DNA of 33,660 nt from Streptomyces sp. CB02400 (GCF_001905725.1 NZ_LIWB01000033.1:1-33660); one strand, 5' to 3'. Shown: positions 1-7,586, numbered from the stretch's first letter. Numbers and translations are program-made. Notes: generated by a model from the sequence alone, not told the origin.

Positions 1-77
1 CCCGCGCAACGGTGGGCGAGGTATGCAACGCCCTGCGCGAGGTCTGGGGCACCTACGTGCCGAGCGACACCTACTGA
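1..77 (+). CDS. icmA: Acyl-CoA mutase large subunit, C-terminal end (partial)
   Basis: Only the last 24 codons are in the window, reading in frame from base 3 to TGA at 75-77. The tail reads RATVGEVCNALREVWGTYVP followed by SDTY. This resembles the C-terminus of the substrate-binding subunit of B12-dependent acyl-CoA mutases (isobutyryl-CoA mutase IcmA or methylmalonyl-CoA mutase large chain). The call rests partly on the IcmB-type small subunit gene that starts 39 bp downstream. Separate genes for substrate-binding and B12-binding subunits are typical of IcmA/IcmB, which interconverts isobutyryl-CoA and n-butyryl-CoA. Which acyl-CoA this enzyme uses cannot be told from the fragment. Confidence 0.6.
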   Translation, partial: RATVGEVCNALREVWGTYVPSDTY

Positions 78-116
78 GCTCGTACCCGCACCCCGTCAAC
101 ACTTTCGAGGATTCAG

Positions 117-539
117 ATGCCGACCGAGACCTCTGTCGTACCGATCCGCGTGGTGGTCGCCAAGCCCGGCCTGGACGGGCACGACCGTGGCGCCAAGGTC
201 ATCGCCCGGGCGCTCCGGGACGCGGGGGTGGAGGTCATCTACACGGGTCTTCACCAGACGCCACGGCAGATCGTGGACACGGCCGTGCAGGAGGACGCCG
301 ACGCCATCGGTCTGTCCGTGCTGTCAGGCGCTCATATGACGCTGTTCGCCGATGTGCTGACGCTGCTCCGGGAGGAAGGCGCGGGGGACATCACGGTGTT
401 CGGCGGCGGCATCATCCCCGACGCCGACGTCGCCGCGCTGCTGCGGCTGGGGGTGGCCGCTCTGTTCACGCCCGGCACGCCCACCCATGTGGTCACCGAC
501 TGGGTGCGGAACAGCCTGCGGGTCGAGAGCCGCTCGTAA
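117..539 (+). CDS. icmB: B12-binding small subunit of acyl-CoA mutase (IcmB-like)
   Basis: A 140-aa protein consisting of a single cobalamin-binding domain. The motif GLDGHDRGAKV near residues 18-28 is the DxHxxG signature, in which His supplies the lower axial ligand to cobalt. FGGGIIPDAD further on is the usual GG loop around the nucleotide tail. Length and sequence style (VVVAKPGLDGHDRG, GLHQTP, LSGAH) match IcmB rather than the domain fused to methylmalonyl-CoA mutase. With the upstream large subunit it would carry out a carbon-skeleton rearrangement between isobutyryl-CoA and butyryl-CoA. A GAGGA ribosome site lies about 6 bp before the ATG. In polyketide producers such enzymes feed starter or ethylmalonyl units, but this pair may simply be chromosomal flank. 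A 2-hydroxyisobutyryl-CoA mutase small subunit is a less likely alternative. Confidence 0.85.
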   Translation: MPTETSVVPIRVVVAKPGLDGHDRGAKVIARALRDAGVEVIYTGLHQTPRQIVDTAVQEDADAIGLSVLSGAHMTLFADVLTLLREEGAGDITVFGGGIIPDADVAALLRLGVAALFTPGTPTHVVTDWVRNSLRVESRS

Positions 540-969
540 GTCGCTTGAGTCTCTTCGGTCGCTGTCCGGGAGGCGACTGGTGAGTGGCTGACGGCCGGTA
601 GGCGCGAGAGCGACTGGGGGAGAGCGACCGAGCTCTTGTTCGGTCGCTCTTTCATTTCTGGAGAAACCGCAGCTCAGAGATGGTTTCCCCGAGAGTGAGC
701 GACTGAAGCGACCCAGGGTGGGGGTATGTCAGAGCCTTCGTGGGCGTGTGTGTGCGTCATATATGGAAGTCTTCGGTCGCTTCGGTCGCTTCTCGGGTTG
801 CCGTGAGGCTGTGAGCTGCGGTTTTGTTCAACCGCGGGGGCAGCGACCGATGGTGTGCCGGTAGCTTCCGGTGCGCCGCCGGGTGGAGGAGGCCTCGCCT
901 TCCCACCCGCCTCATGTGTCACAAGAAGTGGTTAGCCTGTGTCCGTCGTTGGGTCGCTTCGGTCGCTGG
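539..969. repeat. Iteron-like array of 9-mer TTCGGTCGC repeats upstream of the primase gene
   Basis: The 441-bp gap between icmB and the primase holds no convincing gene. It carries many copies of a short unit. Forward TTCGGTCGC(T) occurs at 554-563, 639-648, 772-780 and 781-790, the last two head to tail with a 9-bp period. GGTCGCTTC plus GGTCGCTGG form a further tandem at 952-969. Inverted AGCGAC(C/T) copies occur at 609-615, 623-631, 698-714 (two, 9 bp apart) and 842-850. A separate hairpin (GCGGTT at 818-823 with AACCGC at 830-835) lies between them. Clustered short repeats before replication genes resemble iterons bound by an initiator protein, so this could be an origin or an operator array. 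The repeat is directly visible; the function is inferred. Confidence 0.6.
621..650 (+). terminator. Hairpin terminator after icmB
   Basis: Perfect 11-bp inverted repeat: AGAGCGACCGA (621-631) pairs with TCGGTCGCTCT (640-650). It can extend by a G-U and a C-G pair to a 4-nt loop, and is followed by the T-rich TTCATTT. It sits 82 bp after the icmB stop and can end that transcript. Its arms are also copies of the repeat that fills the next 300 bp, so it may belong to the repeat array as well. Confidence 0.6.
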
Positions 970-980
970 TGGGGGTGTGT

Positions 981-2027
981 ATGGCTGCTGGGCTGCGCAC
1001 AGCTCGCTGGTGCGTCGGGCGGGGGTGGCCGGTTCACCCTCTGGCGCAGGGCCGGAAGACCCCGGTGGCGAACTGCGAGGCGTGCCGCGAGCCAGGGCAC
1101 TCCCGCCGGAGGTGTCCCTGCCCGGCCGCCGGCCGTTGGTGCCACGGCTTCCATGCCGCCACCCTGGATCCTGCCCGGATCGACCGGTGGTGGGGGACCC
1201 GCCCCGGCCTGGGGGTGGGAGTCGCCTGCGGTCCGGCCGGAGTGGTCGTCATCGACATCGACGCGCACGCGCGCCCGGTACCGCCCCGGGACCGGCTCCT
1301 GCCCGGCATCCCCATCCCCGAGCGGGTCGACCTGACCGGGCTGGCCGACGGATTCCACACGCTGGGTCTGCTGGCCGCTCTCAGCGGAGCGGCCAGCCCC
1401 GCGGACGACGACACCACTCTGCGGGTGCGCACTCCCTCCGGGGGACTGCACGTCTGGTACCGGGCACATCGCAGGCACCGCTGGCAGTGCTCCACGGGCT
1501 CGGGCGGCGGCCGGTCCCTCGCCTGGCAGGTCGACGTACGCGCCCACGGGGGATACATCGTCGCCCCGGGCACCGCCACCGCGGCGGGCCGGTACCTGCC
1601 CGTCGGAGCCGTGCGCGAGCCCGCGCCGCTGCCCTCCTGGCTGGCCGGCGAGCTGGAGCGCACCGGTCATCTGCCGGCTGTGCCCGCCCCGCGTCCGGTG
1701 CCGCCGCGGGCCCGTCAGGCCGTCCTCGCCGCCGGCCGTGCCGCGCACGGTGGGCAGCAGAGCCTCAGCGCCGTCCTGGCCCCGGTCGCGATGTGCGGCC
1801 GGGTGTCCGAGGGCGCCGGGTTCTCCGATGCTCTCAACCGCGCCGCGTACACCCTCGGCGGGCTCGTCGCCGCAGGTCGCGTGCTCCAGGACGAGGCCGA
1901 ACTCGCCCTGCGGGAGGTCGCGCTGGCGGCCCGGCCGGGCCAGGAGCGCAGGGTCCGGCAGATCATCCGCAGCGGCATGGCAGCCGGCCTCGAGCGGCCC
2001 CTGCACGCCCGGAGGAGGTGCCTGTGA
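981..2027 (+). CDS. Bifunctional DNA primase/polymerase (Prim-Pol), mobile-element type
   Basis: A 348-aa protein of the archaeo-eukaryotic primase superfamily, the Prim-Pol type found on actinobacterial plasmids, phages and AICEs. The catalytic metal-binding pair is seen as VVVIDIDAH (Asp92 and Asp94). It is followed by TPSGGLHVWY, the usual sGGxH nucleotide-binding motif, and by VDVRAHGGYIVAPGT, characteristic of the family. It would make primers or start strands at the element's origin. ATG at 981 follows a G-rich stretch (GGTGGGGG) and leaves the last repeat tandem (952-969) outside the gene. A GTG at 939 is in frame but would translate through those repeats, so I prefer 981. Its stop overlaps the GTG start of the helicase gene. 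Confidence 0.8.
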   Translation: MAAGLRTARWCVGRGWPVHPLAQGRKTPVANCEACREPGHSRRRCPCPAAGRWCHGFHAATLDPARIDRWWGTRPGLGVGVACGPAGVVVIDIDAHARPVPPRDRLLPGIPIPERVDLTGLADGFHTLGLLAALSGAASPADDDTTLRVRTPSGGLHVWYRAHRRHRWQCSTGSGGGRSLAWQVDVRAHGGYIVAPGTATAAGRYLPVGAVREPAPLPSWLAGELERTGHLPAVPAPRPVPPRARQAVLAAGRAAHGGQQSLSAVLAPVAMCGRVSEGAGFSDALNRAAYTLGGLVAAGRVLQDEAELALREVALAARPGQERRVRQIIRSGMAAGLERPLHARRRCL

Positions 2028-3541
2028 GGTCGTACGGCGATGAGGCCCTTGTCGCGTTCGATCCCGAAGCCGTCGCCGCCCAGATCCGCGGCCAGGAGCA
2101 GGTGCCCGCACCGGCGCGGGCTGTGGGGGAGCGCGACGCGGGTGGGGCGATCGCCGACGGGCTGCTGCCCGACACCCTGTCCGACCGCGGCAACGCCAAG
2201 CTGTTCGTCAGGCTGTACGCCAACGACTACCGGCATGTGCCCGGCATCGGCTGGTACCGGTGGGACACGACCCGGTGGCAGATCGACGAGGACGACACCG
2301 TGCTGTGGGCGGCGGGCGATCTGGCGGAGCACATCGCCTCCCACGACCCCCGCGGCGTCTTCACCGACCGGGCCCTGCAGCAGCACCGTCGCCGCGCCCT
2401 GTCGACCACCGGCATCAACGCCATGCTCTCGCAGGCCAGATCGGCCCCCGGCATGGTGCTGAACGCCGCGCTCCTGGACGCCGACCCCTACGCCCTGTGC
2501 ACTCCGGACGGCGTGGTCGACCTGTGCACCGGCCTGATCAAGAGCCCTGACCCGAACAAGGACTTCCACTCCCGGTCCACGGCGGTCGGCCCCCGGCACG
2601 TGCCCGTTCCCCGCTGGGACCGGTTCCTGACGGACACCTTCGGCGGCGACGCCGAAGGCCGCGAGATGATCGACTACCTCCAGCTGCTGCTGGGGTACTC
2701 CGTCACCGGCGACGTCGGCGGGCAGGTCCTGCCGTTCCTGTTCGGCTCGGGCCGCAACGGCAAGTCCGTCCTGCTGGATGTGCTGATGAAGCTGCTCGGC
2801 GACTACGCCGACGCGGCCCCGCCCGGTTTCCTCATGGCGCGCCCCTACGAGGGCCACCCCACCGACCTCGCCGAACTCCACGGCCGCCGCGTCATCGTGT
2901 GCAGCGAGGTCAAGCCGGGGGACAAGTTCGACGAGGCCCGCGTCAAGCTCCTCACCGGCGGCGACCGCATCAAGGCCCGCCGTATGCGGCAGGACTTCTT
3001 CAGCTTCCAGCCCACCCACAAGCTGTGGCTGCTCGGCAATCACCGGCCCGAGGTCGGCACCGGCGGCTTCGCCTTCTGGCGCCGGATGCGGCTGATTCCC
3101 TTCGAGCGCGTCGTCCCCGACGACCGCAAGATCGAGAACCTCGCCGACATCCTCGTCACCGAGGAGGGCCCCGGCATCCTCGGATGGCTTGTCGAGGGCG
3201 CGCGCCGCTATCTCGCCGGCGACCGGGACCTGGCCGGTCCCGAGCGGGTCCGCATCGCCACCACGGCGTACGCCGAGACCGAGGACCACACCGGCCGCTT
3301 CTACGACGAGTGCTGTGCCCTCAGGCCCGGTCTGCGTGCCGAGCAGACGGCTCTCTACGCCGTGTACCGGGCGTGGTGCCAGAGCGAGGGCGCGCCCGTG
3401 GCGTCCTCGCGCGCGTTCGCCGCCCGGACCCGGGAACTGGTCGGGCTGGCGTCTCCCAAGGAGATGATCCTGTCCAACCAGCGCAAGCACTATCCGGGCA
3501 TCGGACTGCTCACCGACGAGGAGAGGGACGCCCCCGTATGA
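2024..3541 (+). CDS. SF3 helicase of the phage/plasmid primase P4/D5 family
   Basis: A 505-aa replicative helicase. The N-terminal part (about residues 40-190, with WYRWDTTRWQID) is like the D5_N region. The ATPase core has a Walker A motif GSGRNGKS with Lys247, then IVCSEV, then LTGGDRIKARRM and KLWLLGNHRP, all typical of P4/D5-type superfamily 3 helicases. It would unwind DNA at the origin with the upstream Prim-Pol. Start: GTG at 2024 after a GGAGGAGG ribosome site (2011-2018), overlapping the primase stop (GTGA), so the two are translationally coupled. The same frame stays open upstream to 824, but that part reads through the primase gene and is not protein-like. The stop overlaps the next start (ATGA). 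Confidence 0.85.
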   Translation: MRSYGDEALVAFDPEAVAAQIRGQEQVPAPARAVGERDAGGAIADGLLPDTLSDRGNAKLFVRLYANDYRHVPGIGWYRWDTTRWQIDEDDTVLWAAGDLAEHIASHDPRGVFTDRALQQHRRRALSTTGINAMLSQARSAPGMVLNAALLDADPYALCTPDGVVDLCTGLIKSPDPNKDFHSRSTAVGPRHVPVPRWDRFLTDTFGGDAEGREMIDYLQLLLGYSVTGDVGGQVLPFLFGSGRNGKSVLLDVLMKLLGDYADAAPPGFLMARPYEGHPTDLAELHGRRVIVCSEVKPGDKFDEARVKLLTGGDRIKARRMRQDFFSFQPTHKLWLLGNHRPEVGTGGFAFWRRMRLIPFERVVPDDRKIENLADILVTEEGPGILGWLVEGARRYLAGDRDLAGPERVRIATTAYAETEDHTGRFYDECCALRPGLRAEQTALYAVYRAWCQSEGAPVASSRAFAARTRELVGLASPKEMILSNQRKHYPGIGLLTDEERDAPV

Positions 3542-3939
3542 GCTCCCTGATCACAGAGGACGAGATCAGCCACGAGACGGAACTCGTCTGGCTGGAGGAC
3601 GTGGACCGTCTCGACTACGTGCGGCAGAGCCTCGACCGGCTGCCGACGCGTCGCGGCAGGCCCGCCTACCACCGCGACGGCCGCCTCGTCGGGTACGCCC
3701 TCCTCGGGTCCACGGCCAAACCCTCCCGGTCCTCGGGTACCTTCCGGCGCCGGGTCTTCTGGCTCCTGCCCCACGACCGCGATTCCGTGCCCGAGGGCCT
3801 GTACGCCAAGGGGGCCCCCGCCGAGGCGATCGACCCCGGTACGCTCGCCGCACGCGTGAAGGGATGCAAGACCCGGCGTTCCGAGGGCGGCCCGGCCCCG
3901 ACGGCTCGGCGGGAGAACGGTCTTGCGCTGCCGCTGTGA
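3538..3939 (+). CDS. Small protein of unknown function in the replication operon
   Basis: A 133-aa protein that I do not recognise. The N-terminal half is acidic (ITEDEISHETELVWLEDVDRLDYV). The middle contains GRPAYHRDGRLVGYALLG and a basic segment FRRRVFWLLPHDRD. The tail is rich in Arg, Lys and Ala. No membrane segment or cysteines are evident. The ATG overlaps the helicase stop, so it is very probably the third gene of one operon with the Prim-Pol and helicase genes. This suggests a role in replication or its control, inferred only from position. Confidence 0.65.
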   Translation: MSSLITEDEISHETELVWLEDVDRLDYVRQSLDRLPTRRGRPAYHRDGRLVGYALLGSTAKPSRSSGTFRRRVFWLLPHDRDSVPEGLYAKGAPAEAIDPGTLAARVKGCKTRRSEGGPAPTARRENGLALPL

Positions 3940-3975
3940 AAGGCGGTCGTCACGCTTGCGATACGGTTGGTCACT

Positions 3976-4557
3976 ATGCGCAAGCTCACCTACTTCGTCG
4001 CCGCGACCCTGGATGGCTTCATCGCCTCTCCCGATTCGGATCACAGCATGTTCCTGGAGGGGCAGGATCACGGAGCGTGGGTGCTCGACAATGTTCCGGA
4101 GACGCTTCCGACCGCGCTGCGGCAGCAGGTTCCCGGTCTCGCCGAAAGCGACAACCGGCGGTTCGACACCGTGCTGATGGGCCGGGGCACCTACGAGCGC
4201 GGCTTGCGTGACGGCATCACCAGCCCGTACCGGCACCTGCGGCAGTACGTCGTCTCCGCCGGCCTGGACAGCGCCTCGGACCCCGCGGTGGAGGTGGTGC
4301 CGGGGGACCCGCTCGACTTCGTCCGGACGCTGAAGAAGGAGGACGGGCTGGGTATCTGGCTGTGCGGCGGCGGGAAGGCCGCCGCGGCGCTGCGGGACGA
4401 GATCGACGAACTCATCGTCAAGATCAACCCGGTCGTGATCGGTTCGGGTGTCCCGCTGTTCGACTCCGGCTACTCGCCCCAGCGTTACGAGGTCGTCTCG
4501 GGCCGGGTCTTCGACAGCGGCGTCACGATCATGACGTACGCCAAGGCCCGGCCGTGA
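3976..4557 (+). CDS. RibD C-terminal/dihydrofolate reductase-fold family protein
   Basis: A 193-aa protein with the DHFR/RibD-C fold signature. It begins MRKLTYFVAATLDGFIASP, has the nucleotide-contacting MGRGTYERGL near residue 70, then the GLGIWLCGGGKAAAALRDEIDEL segment (the second NADPH-binding loop), and ends with a beta-strand pair around VFDSGVTIMTYAK. Members are NADPH-dependent reductases, mostly of unknown substrate, and common in Streptomyces. TTG at 3967 is also in frame, but ATG at 3976 matches where family members begin. No clear ribosome site precedes either start, so the mRNA may be leaderless. It starts 36 bp after the replication operon and converges on aco. Nothing ties it to polyketide synthesis. 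Confidence 0.8.
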   Translation: MRKLTYFVAATLDGFIASPDSDHSMFLEGQDHGAWVLDNVPETLPTALRQQVPGLAESDNRRFDTVLMGRGTYERGLRDGITSPYRHLRQYVVSAGLDSASDPAVEVVPGDPLDFVRTLKKEDGLGIWLCGGGKAAAALRDEIDELIVKINPVVIGSGVPLFDSGYSPQRYEVVSGRVFDSGVTIMTYAKARP

Positions 4558-4579
4558 GGAACGTCAGGAGCTGACCGGG

Positions 4580-4617
4580 GCGGTCCGGGGCCGGGCGGTG
4601 TGCCGGACCCGGACCGC
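4580..4617. terminator. Hairpin between convergent reductase and aco genes
   Basis: Perfect 10-bp inverted repeat: GCGGTCCGGG (4580-4589) pairs with CCCGGACCGC (4608-4617). It sits between two convergent stop codons, 22 bp after the reductase stop and 11 bp before the aco stop. The position and strength suggest a bidirectional terminator. There is no T-run, as is usual in Streptomyces. Confidence 0.7.
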
Positions 4618-4628
4618 GTGGACGGTCT

Positions 4629-6548
4629 TCAGGACCGGCCCGCTCCCGCACCGGGTTCGCAGTGCTCCTGACCGATGCGCCCCCCGTCGGCGATCGGGAC
4701 GGTGGCGAGGAACTCCGCCGGCAGGTCGAACGCGTCGGCCAGTGCCATGGTGTGCGGTGCCAGCCGGGCGACCAGGTCGTTGACGGTCGACCAGAGCGAG
4801 CGGACGTGCTCGGCCGTCATGTGGTCGTCGGCGAGCAGGAGACCGGTGTGCGCGCTGAGCTGCTGGAGCAGGAACAGACGGCACAGGTCCTCGAGCGTCT
4901 GCCGGGCTTCGGCGTCCTCAGCCCGGGCCGCGGCGGTCGTGAAGGCGTCGGCCGCCTGGAGGCAGGCGTACGCCGAAATCATCTCCAGGGCGGGGGCCGA
5001 GGCTTCGTTCCAGCGGCCGAGCGGGTCGCCCTTGGGGCCCTGACGCAGGGCGTCGCGTGCCCGGCTCTGCCAGCCGACGACGACCTGGGCCAGCAGCTCG
5101 CGCAGGAACGGCAGGTCGGTCAGCGGCCGGTCGCCGAGCGGGGCCTCGGCCGCGGGCCGGTCGTCGCCCTGGCTGTCGAAGAGCATCTCGGAGGCCGCCT
5201 TCAGCCAGATCACCAGGTTGTCGCCCTCGGCCGTGATGCCGCCCTCCACGTTCGACGGCAGGTCGGATATGCCGTTGACGGGGAAGAAGCCCTGGGCGCC
5301 GCACCGCTCACGGGACTCGGTGGTGATCGCGCGGGCCTGCCAGGTGATCCAGCCCTTGGCGACGGCCACCAGGCGCGCGGTGTCCTCACGGTCCTCGGGG
5401 GTGTGCTCGACCCAGCGCGTCAGCACGGACCGGTGCAGGAAGCTCATGGCGTAGGCCAGTGCCAGGGAGTGCAGTAGCCGGCCGTGATGGCTGCGGTGTG
5501 CCATCAGCGGTACGCGCAGGCCCCGTCGGTGACCGCTGATCTGACGCGAGTGGGCGTGCCGGACCGCGATGGCCAGGGAAGCGCGCGCCATGCCGAGGGT
5601 TCCGGCGCTCATGCAGAGCTTGCCGGTGGTGACGCGGTCGATGGACTGCAGGAACCGCTTGCGCGGGTTGCCCAGAGTGCTGGTGAAGGTGCCGTCGGCG
5701 TCGAGGCGGCCGTGGTCGGCCTGCAGCAGGGCCTCGCGGGGGAGCCGGACGTGGTCGAACGCGGTGAGGCAGTGGTCGACCGGGGTACCGGTCCGGTCGG
5801 GCAGCCGTCGCACGTGTACGCCGGGCAGATGGCCCGTGTCATCGCTCAGCGGTGTGAGGAAGAGGTAGACGCCCTGGTCCTCGCCGTCGATCAGCAGCCG
5901 GGCGGCCACGACGGCACTCTTGGGGCCGCCGGTGAGACTGGTGTTCGGCATGAACTTCTGGGCCCCGGACGTGGGCGTGTTCAGAACGAAACCGCCCGTC
6001 TCCCGGTCGAGTTCGGCCGTGGTCTGCAGGGCCGGCGCGTCGTTGCCGTGGTCCAGTTCCGTGCACAGGAAGGTGCCCGTGCGGCGCATGGAGGTGAACT
6101 CGGACAGGTCCCGGCCGGCGCTGTCGTGGTCGAGCAGGCTGCCGAGGAAGAGGTTGTAATGGATGCTCGCCAGCGTGCACAGGCCCCCGTCGACCACGCC
6201 GGTCCACTCGTGCAGTGCGGCGAGCCGCTCCGGGTCGCGGGCCAGCCGTTCGGGCGAGTCGATCACCTCGTTGACCTGGCGGAGACGGTCGTAGGAAAGC
6301 GCGACGCGCTGCTCGGGCGTCAGGCCCGGCCTGTGATGAAACCTTTCGTCGGTGAGCAGGCCGCGCCAGGCGGCGTGTACGGACGTCCGGCTCTCCCCGT
6401 CGAAGAGGAGCCGGGCGAGTTCCCCGCTGAGGACCTTGTGCGGCTGCTGCGGTGTCCGGACGGTCCGCTCGCTCCGGCCGGAGCCTTCGGTGAGCGGGGA
6501 CACGGCGGCCCCGGAGAGAAGATGGTCAGGAAGAAGCGCAGTTGTCAT
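4629..6548 (-). CDS. aco: Acyl-CoA oxidase, Aco-like (butenolide autoregulator synthesis)
   Basis: A 639-aa flavoprotein of the acyl-CoA oxidase family, which is longer than acyl-CoA dehydrogenases (about 390 aa) and has an extra C-terminal helical domain. Visible signatures are LCTELDHGNDAPALQTTAELD followed by FVLNTPTSGAQKFMPN (the flavin/substrate region) and GITAEGDNLVIWLKAASEML, where Glu441 is the expected catalytic base. The reaction is alpha,beta-desaturation of an acyl-CoA with oxygen as acceptor. It is divergent from a gamma-butyrolactone-type receptor gene with a P450 gene beyond, the arrangement of aco-avaR1-cyp17, in which Aco is needed for avenolide. The ATG at 6548 follows a GGGGGA ribosome site; the frame is open upstream to 6869 but has no support there. 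The operator/promoter at 6667-6695 probably controls it. A polyketide starter role is the alternative. Confidence 0.8.
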   Translation of the reverse strand: MTTALLPDHLLSGAAVSPLTEGSGRSERTVRTPQQPHKVLSGELARLLFDGESRTSVHAAWRGLLTDERFHHRPGLTPEQRVALSYDRLRQVNEVIDSPERLARDPERLAALHEWTGVVDGGLCTLASIHYNLFLGSLLDHDSAGRDLSEFTSMRRTGTFLCTELDHGNDAPALQTTAELDRETGGFVLNTPTSGAQKFMPNTSLTGGPKSAVVAARLLIDGEDQGVYLFLTPLSDDTGHLPGVHVRRLPDRTGTPVDHCLTAFDHVRLPREALLQADHGRLDADGTFTSTLGNPRKRFLQSIDRVTTGKLCMSAGTLGMARASLAIAVRHAHSRQISGHRRGLRVPLMAHRSHHGRLLHSLALAYAMSFLHRSVLTRWVEHTPEDREDTARLVAVAKGWITWQARAITTESRERCGAQGFFPVNGISDLPSNVEGGITAEGDNLVIWLKAASEMLFDSQGDDRPAAEAPLGDRPLTDLPFLRELLAQVVVGWQSRARDALRQGPKGDPLGRWNEASAPALEMISAYACLQAADAFTTAAARAEDAEARQTLEDLCRLFLLQQLSAHTGLLLADDHMTAEHVRSLWSTVNDLVARLAPHTMALADAFDLPAEFLATVPIADGGRIGQEHCEPGAGAGRS

Positions 6549-6666
6549 GAAAATCCCCCGTGAAAGCGCGGTGCGCGACTGAGGGAAGCCGGGGGGAGCC
6601 CCCGCTTCCGTACCGCTGGTCATCGGCGCGGCCCATCTTCCCCGTTGCGACGTATTTGGGGAAGTC

Positions 6667-6695
6667 TTGAAAAACCGATTGATCGGTTTTAAAGT
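6667..6695 (+). promoter_or_regulatory. Promoter for the receptor gene overlapped by an operator
   Basis: TTGAAA (6667-6672) and TAAAGT (6690-6695) are separated by 17 bp, a good match to sigma-70-type -35 and -10 boxes (TTGACA, TATAAT). The spacer is almost exactly filled by the palindrome at 6671-6690. A repressor bound there would block RNA polymerase. The predicted start is near 6702, giving a leader of about 135 nt before the GTG at 6839. The divergent aco promoter must lie in the same interval, so one site could control both. Confidence 0.5.
6671..6690. promoter_or_regulatory. 20-bp palindromic operator, ARE-like
   Basis: AAAACCGATTGATCGGTTTT is a perfect inverted repeat of 9-bp arms around TG. 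It lies 122 bp upstream of aco and 148 bp upstream of the receptor gene. AACCG...CGGTT arms are the pattern of autoregulatory elements bound by gamma-butyrolactone receptors. The most likely ligand protein is the receptor encoded at 6839-7540. Confidence 0.65.
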
Positions 6696-6802
6696 GGGGG
6701 CTCGCTTGCGCCACCAGCCGTGCAGACACAGGAATCTTCGCGGTTCACCAGCTCTTTCCCTCGAACCGGGCGGGAGTGGTGAGGTCAGTCTGCATGCGGA
6801 AC

Positions 6803-6818
6803 AATACCGACTGGTATT
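6803..6818. promoter_or_regulatory. Second palindrome in the receptor leader
   Basis: AATACC (6803-6808), spacer GACT, GGTATT (6813-6818): a perfect 6-bp inverted repeat ending 7 bp before the receptor's ribosome site (GGAAGGAAG, 6826-6834). It could be a second binding site of the receptor or of a paralogue. It differs in sequence from the site at 6671-6690, sharing only the ACCGA core. Confidence 0.4.
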
Positions 6819-6838
6819 TTCTGACGGAAGGAAGAACG

Positions 6839-7540
6839 GTGGCGCTGCAGGAACGGGCGATCCGGACACGCAGGGCGATCCTCGTAGCCGCGGCCGAAGT
6901 GTTCGACGAGGTCGGATACGAGGCCGCGACCATCACCGAGATCCTGAAGCGGTCCGGGCTGACGAGGGGCGCTCTGTACTTCCACTTCGGTTCCAAGGAG
7001 GAACTGGCCCAAGGGGTGCTGGCCGTACAGGTCGACGCCCTCCCGCCGGTCCCCAAGCAGGAGCTCAAGCTGCAGGAGTCCCTCGACGAGGCCTTGTTGC
7101 TGGCCTGTCTGCTCCGGCGGGAGACCGGCGACCCCATCGTCCGCGGCAGCGTGCGGCTGACCATCGACCAGGGGGCGGCCCAGGGGGGGCTCGACGCGCG
7201 GATGCCGATGCAGGCGTGGGTCGAGCACACCCACGCCCTGCTGAACGAGGCGAAGACGAACGGCGAGCTGTTGCCGCACGTCGACACGCTGAGCCTCGCC
7301 AAGCTCGCGGTCGGCGCGTTCACCGGGGTCCAGATGCTGTCCAACATCATGACCGACCGCGAGGACATGCAGGAGCGGGTGACCGACCTCTACCGGAACC
7401 TGATGGCGGCCGCCGCGGTGCCCTCGGTGCTCTCCCGCCTGGACTTCGGGGCCGGCCGGGGCATGCGGATCTACGAAGAGGCCATGAAACTCCGTCAGGC
7501 CGACGCGGAACCGGAGGCCGACCAGGACGCCGTGCGGTGA
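6839..7540 (+). CDS. avaR1: TetR-family gamma-butyrolactone/butenolide receptor (AvaR1/ScbR/ArpA type)
   Basis: A 233-aa repressor. The N-terminal DNA-binding domain reads QERAIRTRRAILVAAAEVFD, followed by TITEILKRSGLTRGALYFHF, the highly conserved helix-turn-helix of the ArpA/ScbR family. The ligand domain has the family segment around QAWVEHTHALLNEAKTNGELLPHV. Trp127 falls where the family's ligand-pocket Trp lies. The ending VPSVLSRLDFGAGRG also matches. It should bind ARE sites and release DNA on sensing a diffusible lactone. GTG at 6839 is chosen because GGAAGGAAG lies just upstream and the family starts about three residues before QERAIRTR; an in-frame start at 6776 would read through the palindrome. 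Neighbouring aco and P450 genes suggest the ligand is an avenolide-like butenolide. The symbol is by analogy. Confidence 0.85.
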   Translation: MALQERAIRTRRAILVAAAEVFDEVGYEAATITEILKRSGLTRGALYFHFGSKEELAQGVLAVQVDALPPVPKQELKLQESLDEALLLACLLRRETGDPIVRGSVRLTIDQGAAQGGLDARMPMQAWVEHTHALLNEAKTNGELLPHVDTLSLAKLAVGAFTGVQMLSNIMTDREDMQERVTDLYRNLMAAAAVPSVLSRLDFGAGRGMRIYEEAMKLRQADAEPEADQDAVR

Positions 7541-7586
7541 TGCGTCCGGGGGGCCGGGTGCGACGCGTTCCTGCTGTGTGATCGGT

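Noticed and set aside
824..2023. N-terminal extension of the helicase frame
   Set aside because: It overlaps the whole Prim-Pol gene in another frame and translates to Arg/Pro-rich sequence; the GTG at 2024 has a good ribosome site and overlaps the primase stop.
6549..6869. N-terminal extension of the acyl-CoA oxidase frame
   Set aside because: It would cover the promoter and both palindromes and has no oxidase similarity; ATG at 6548 has a GGGGGA ribosome site.
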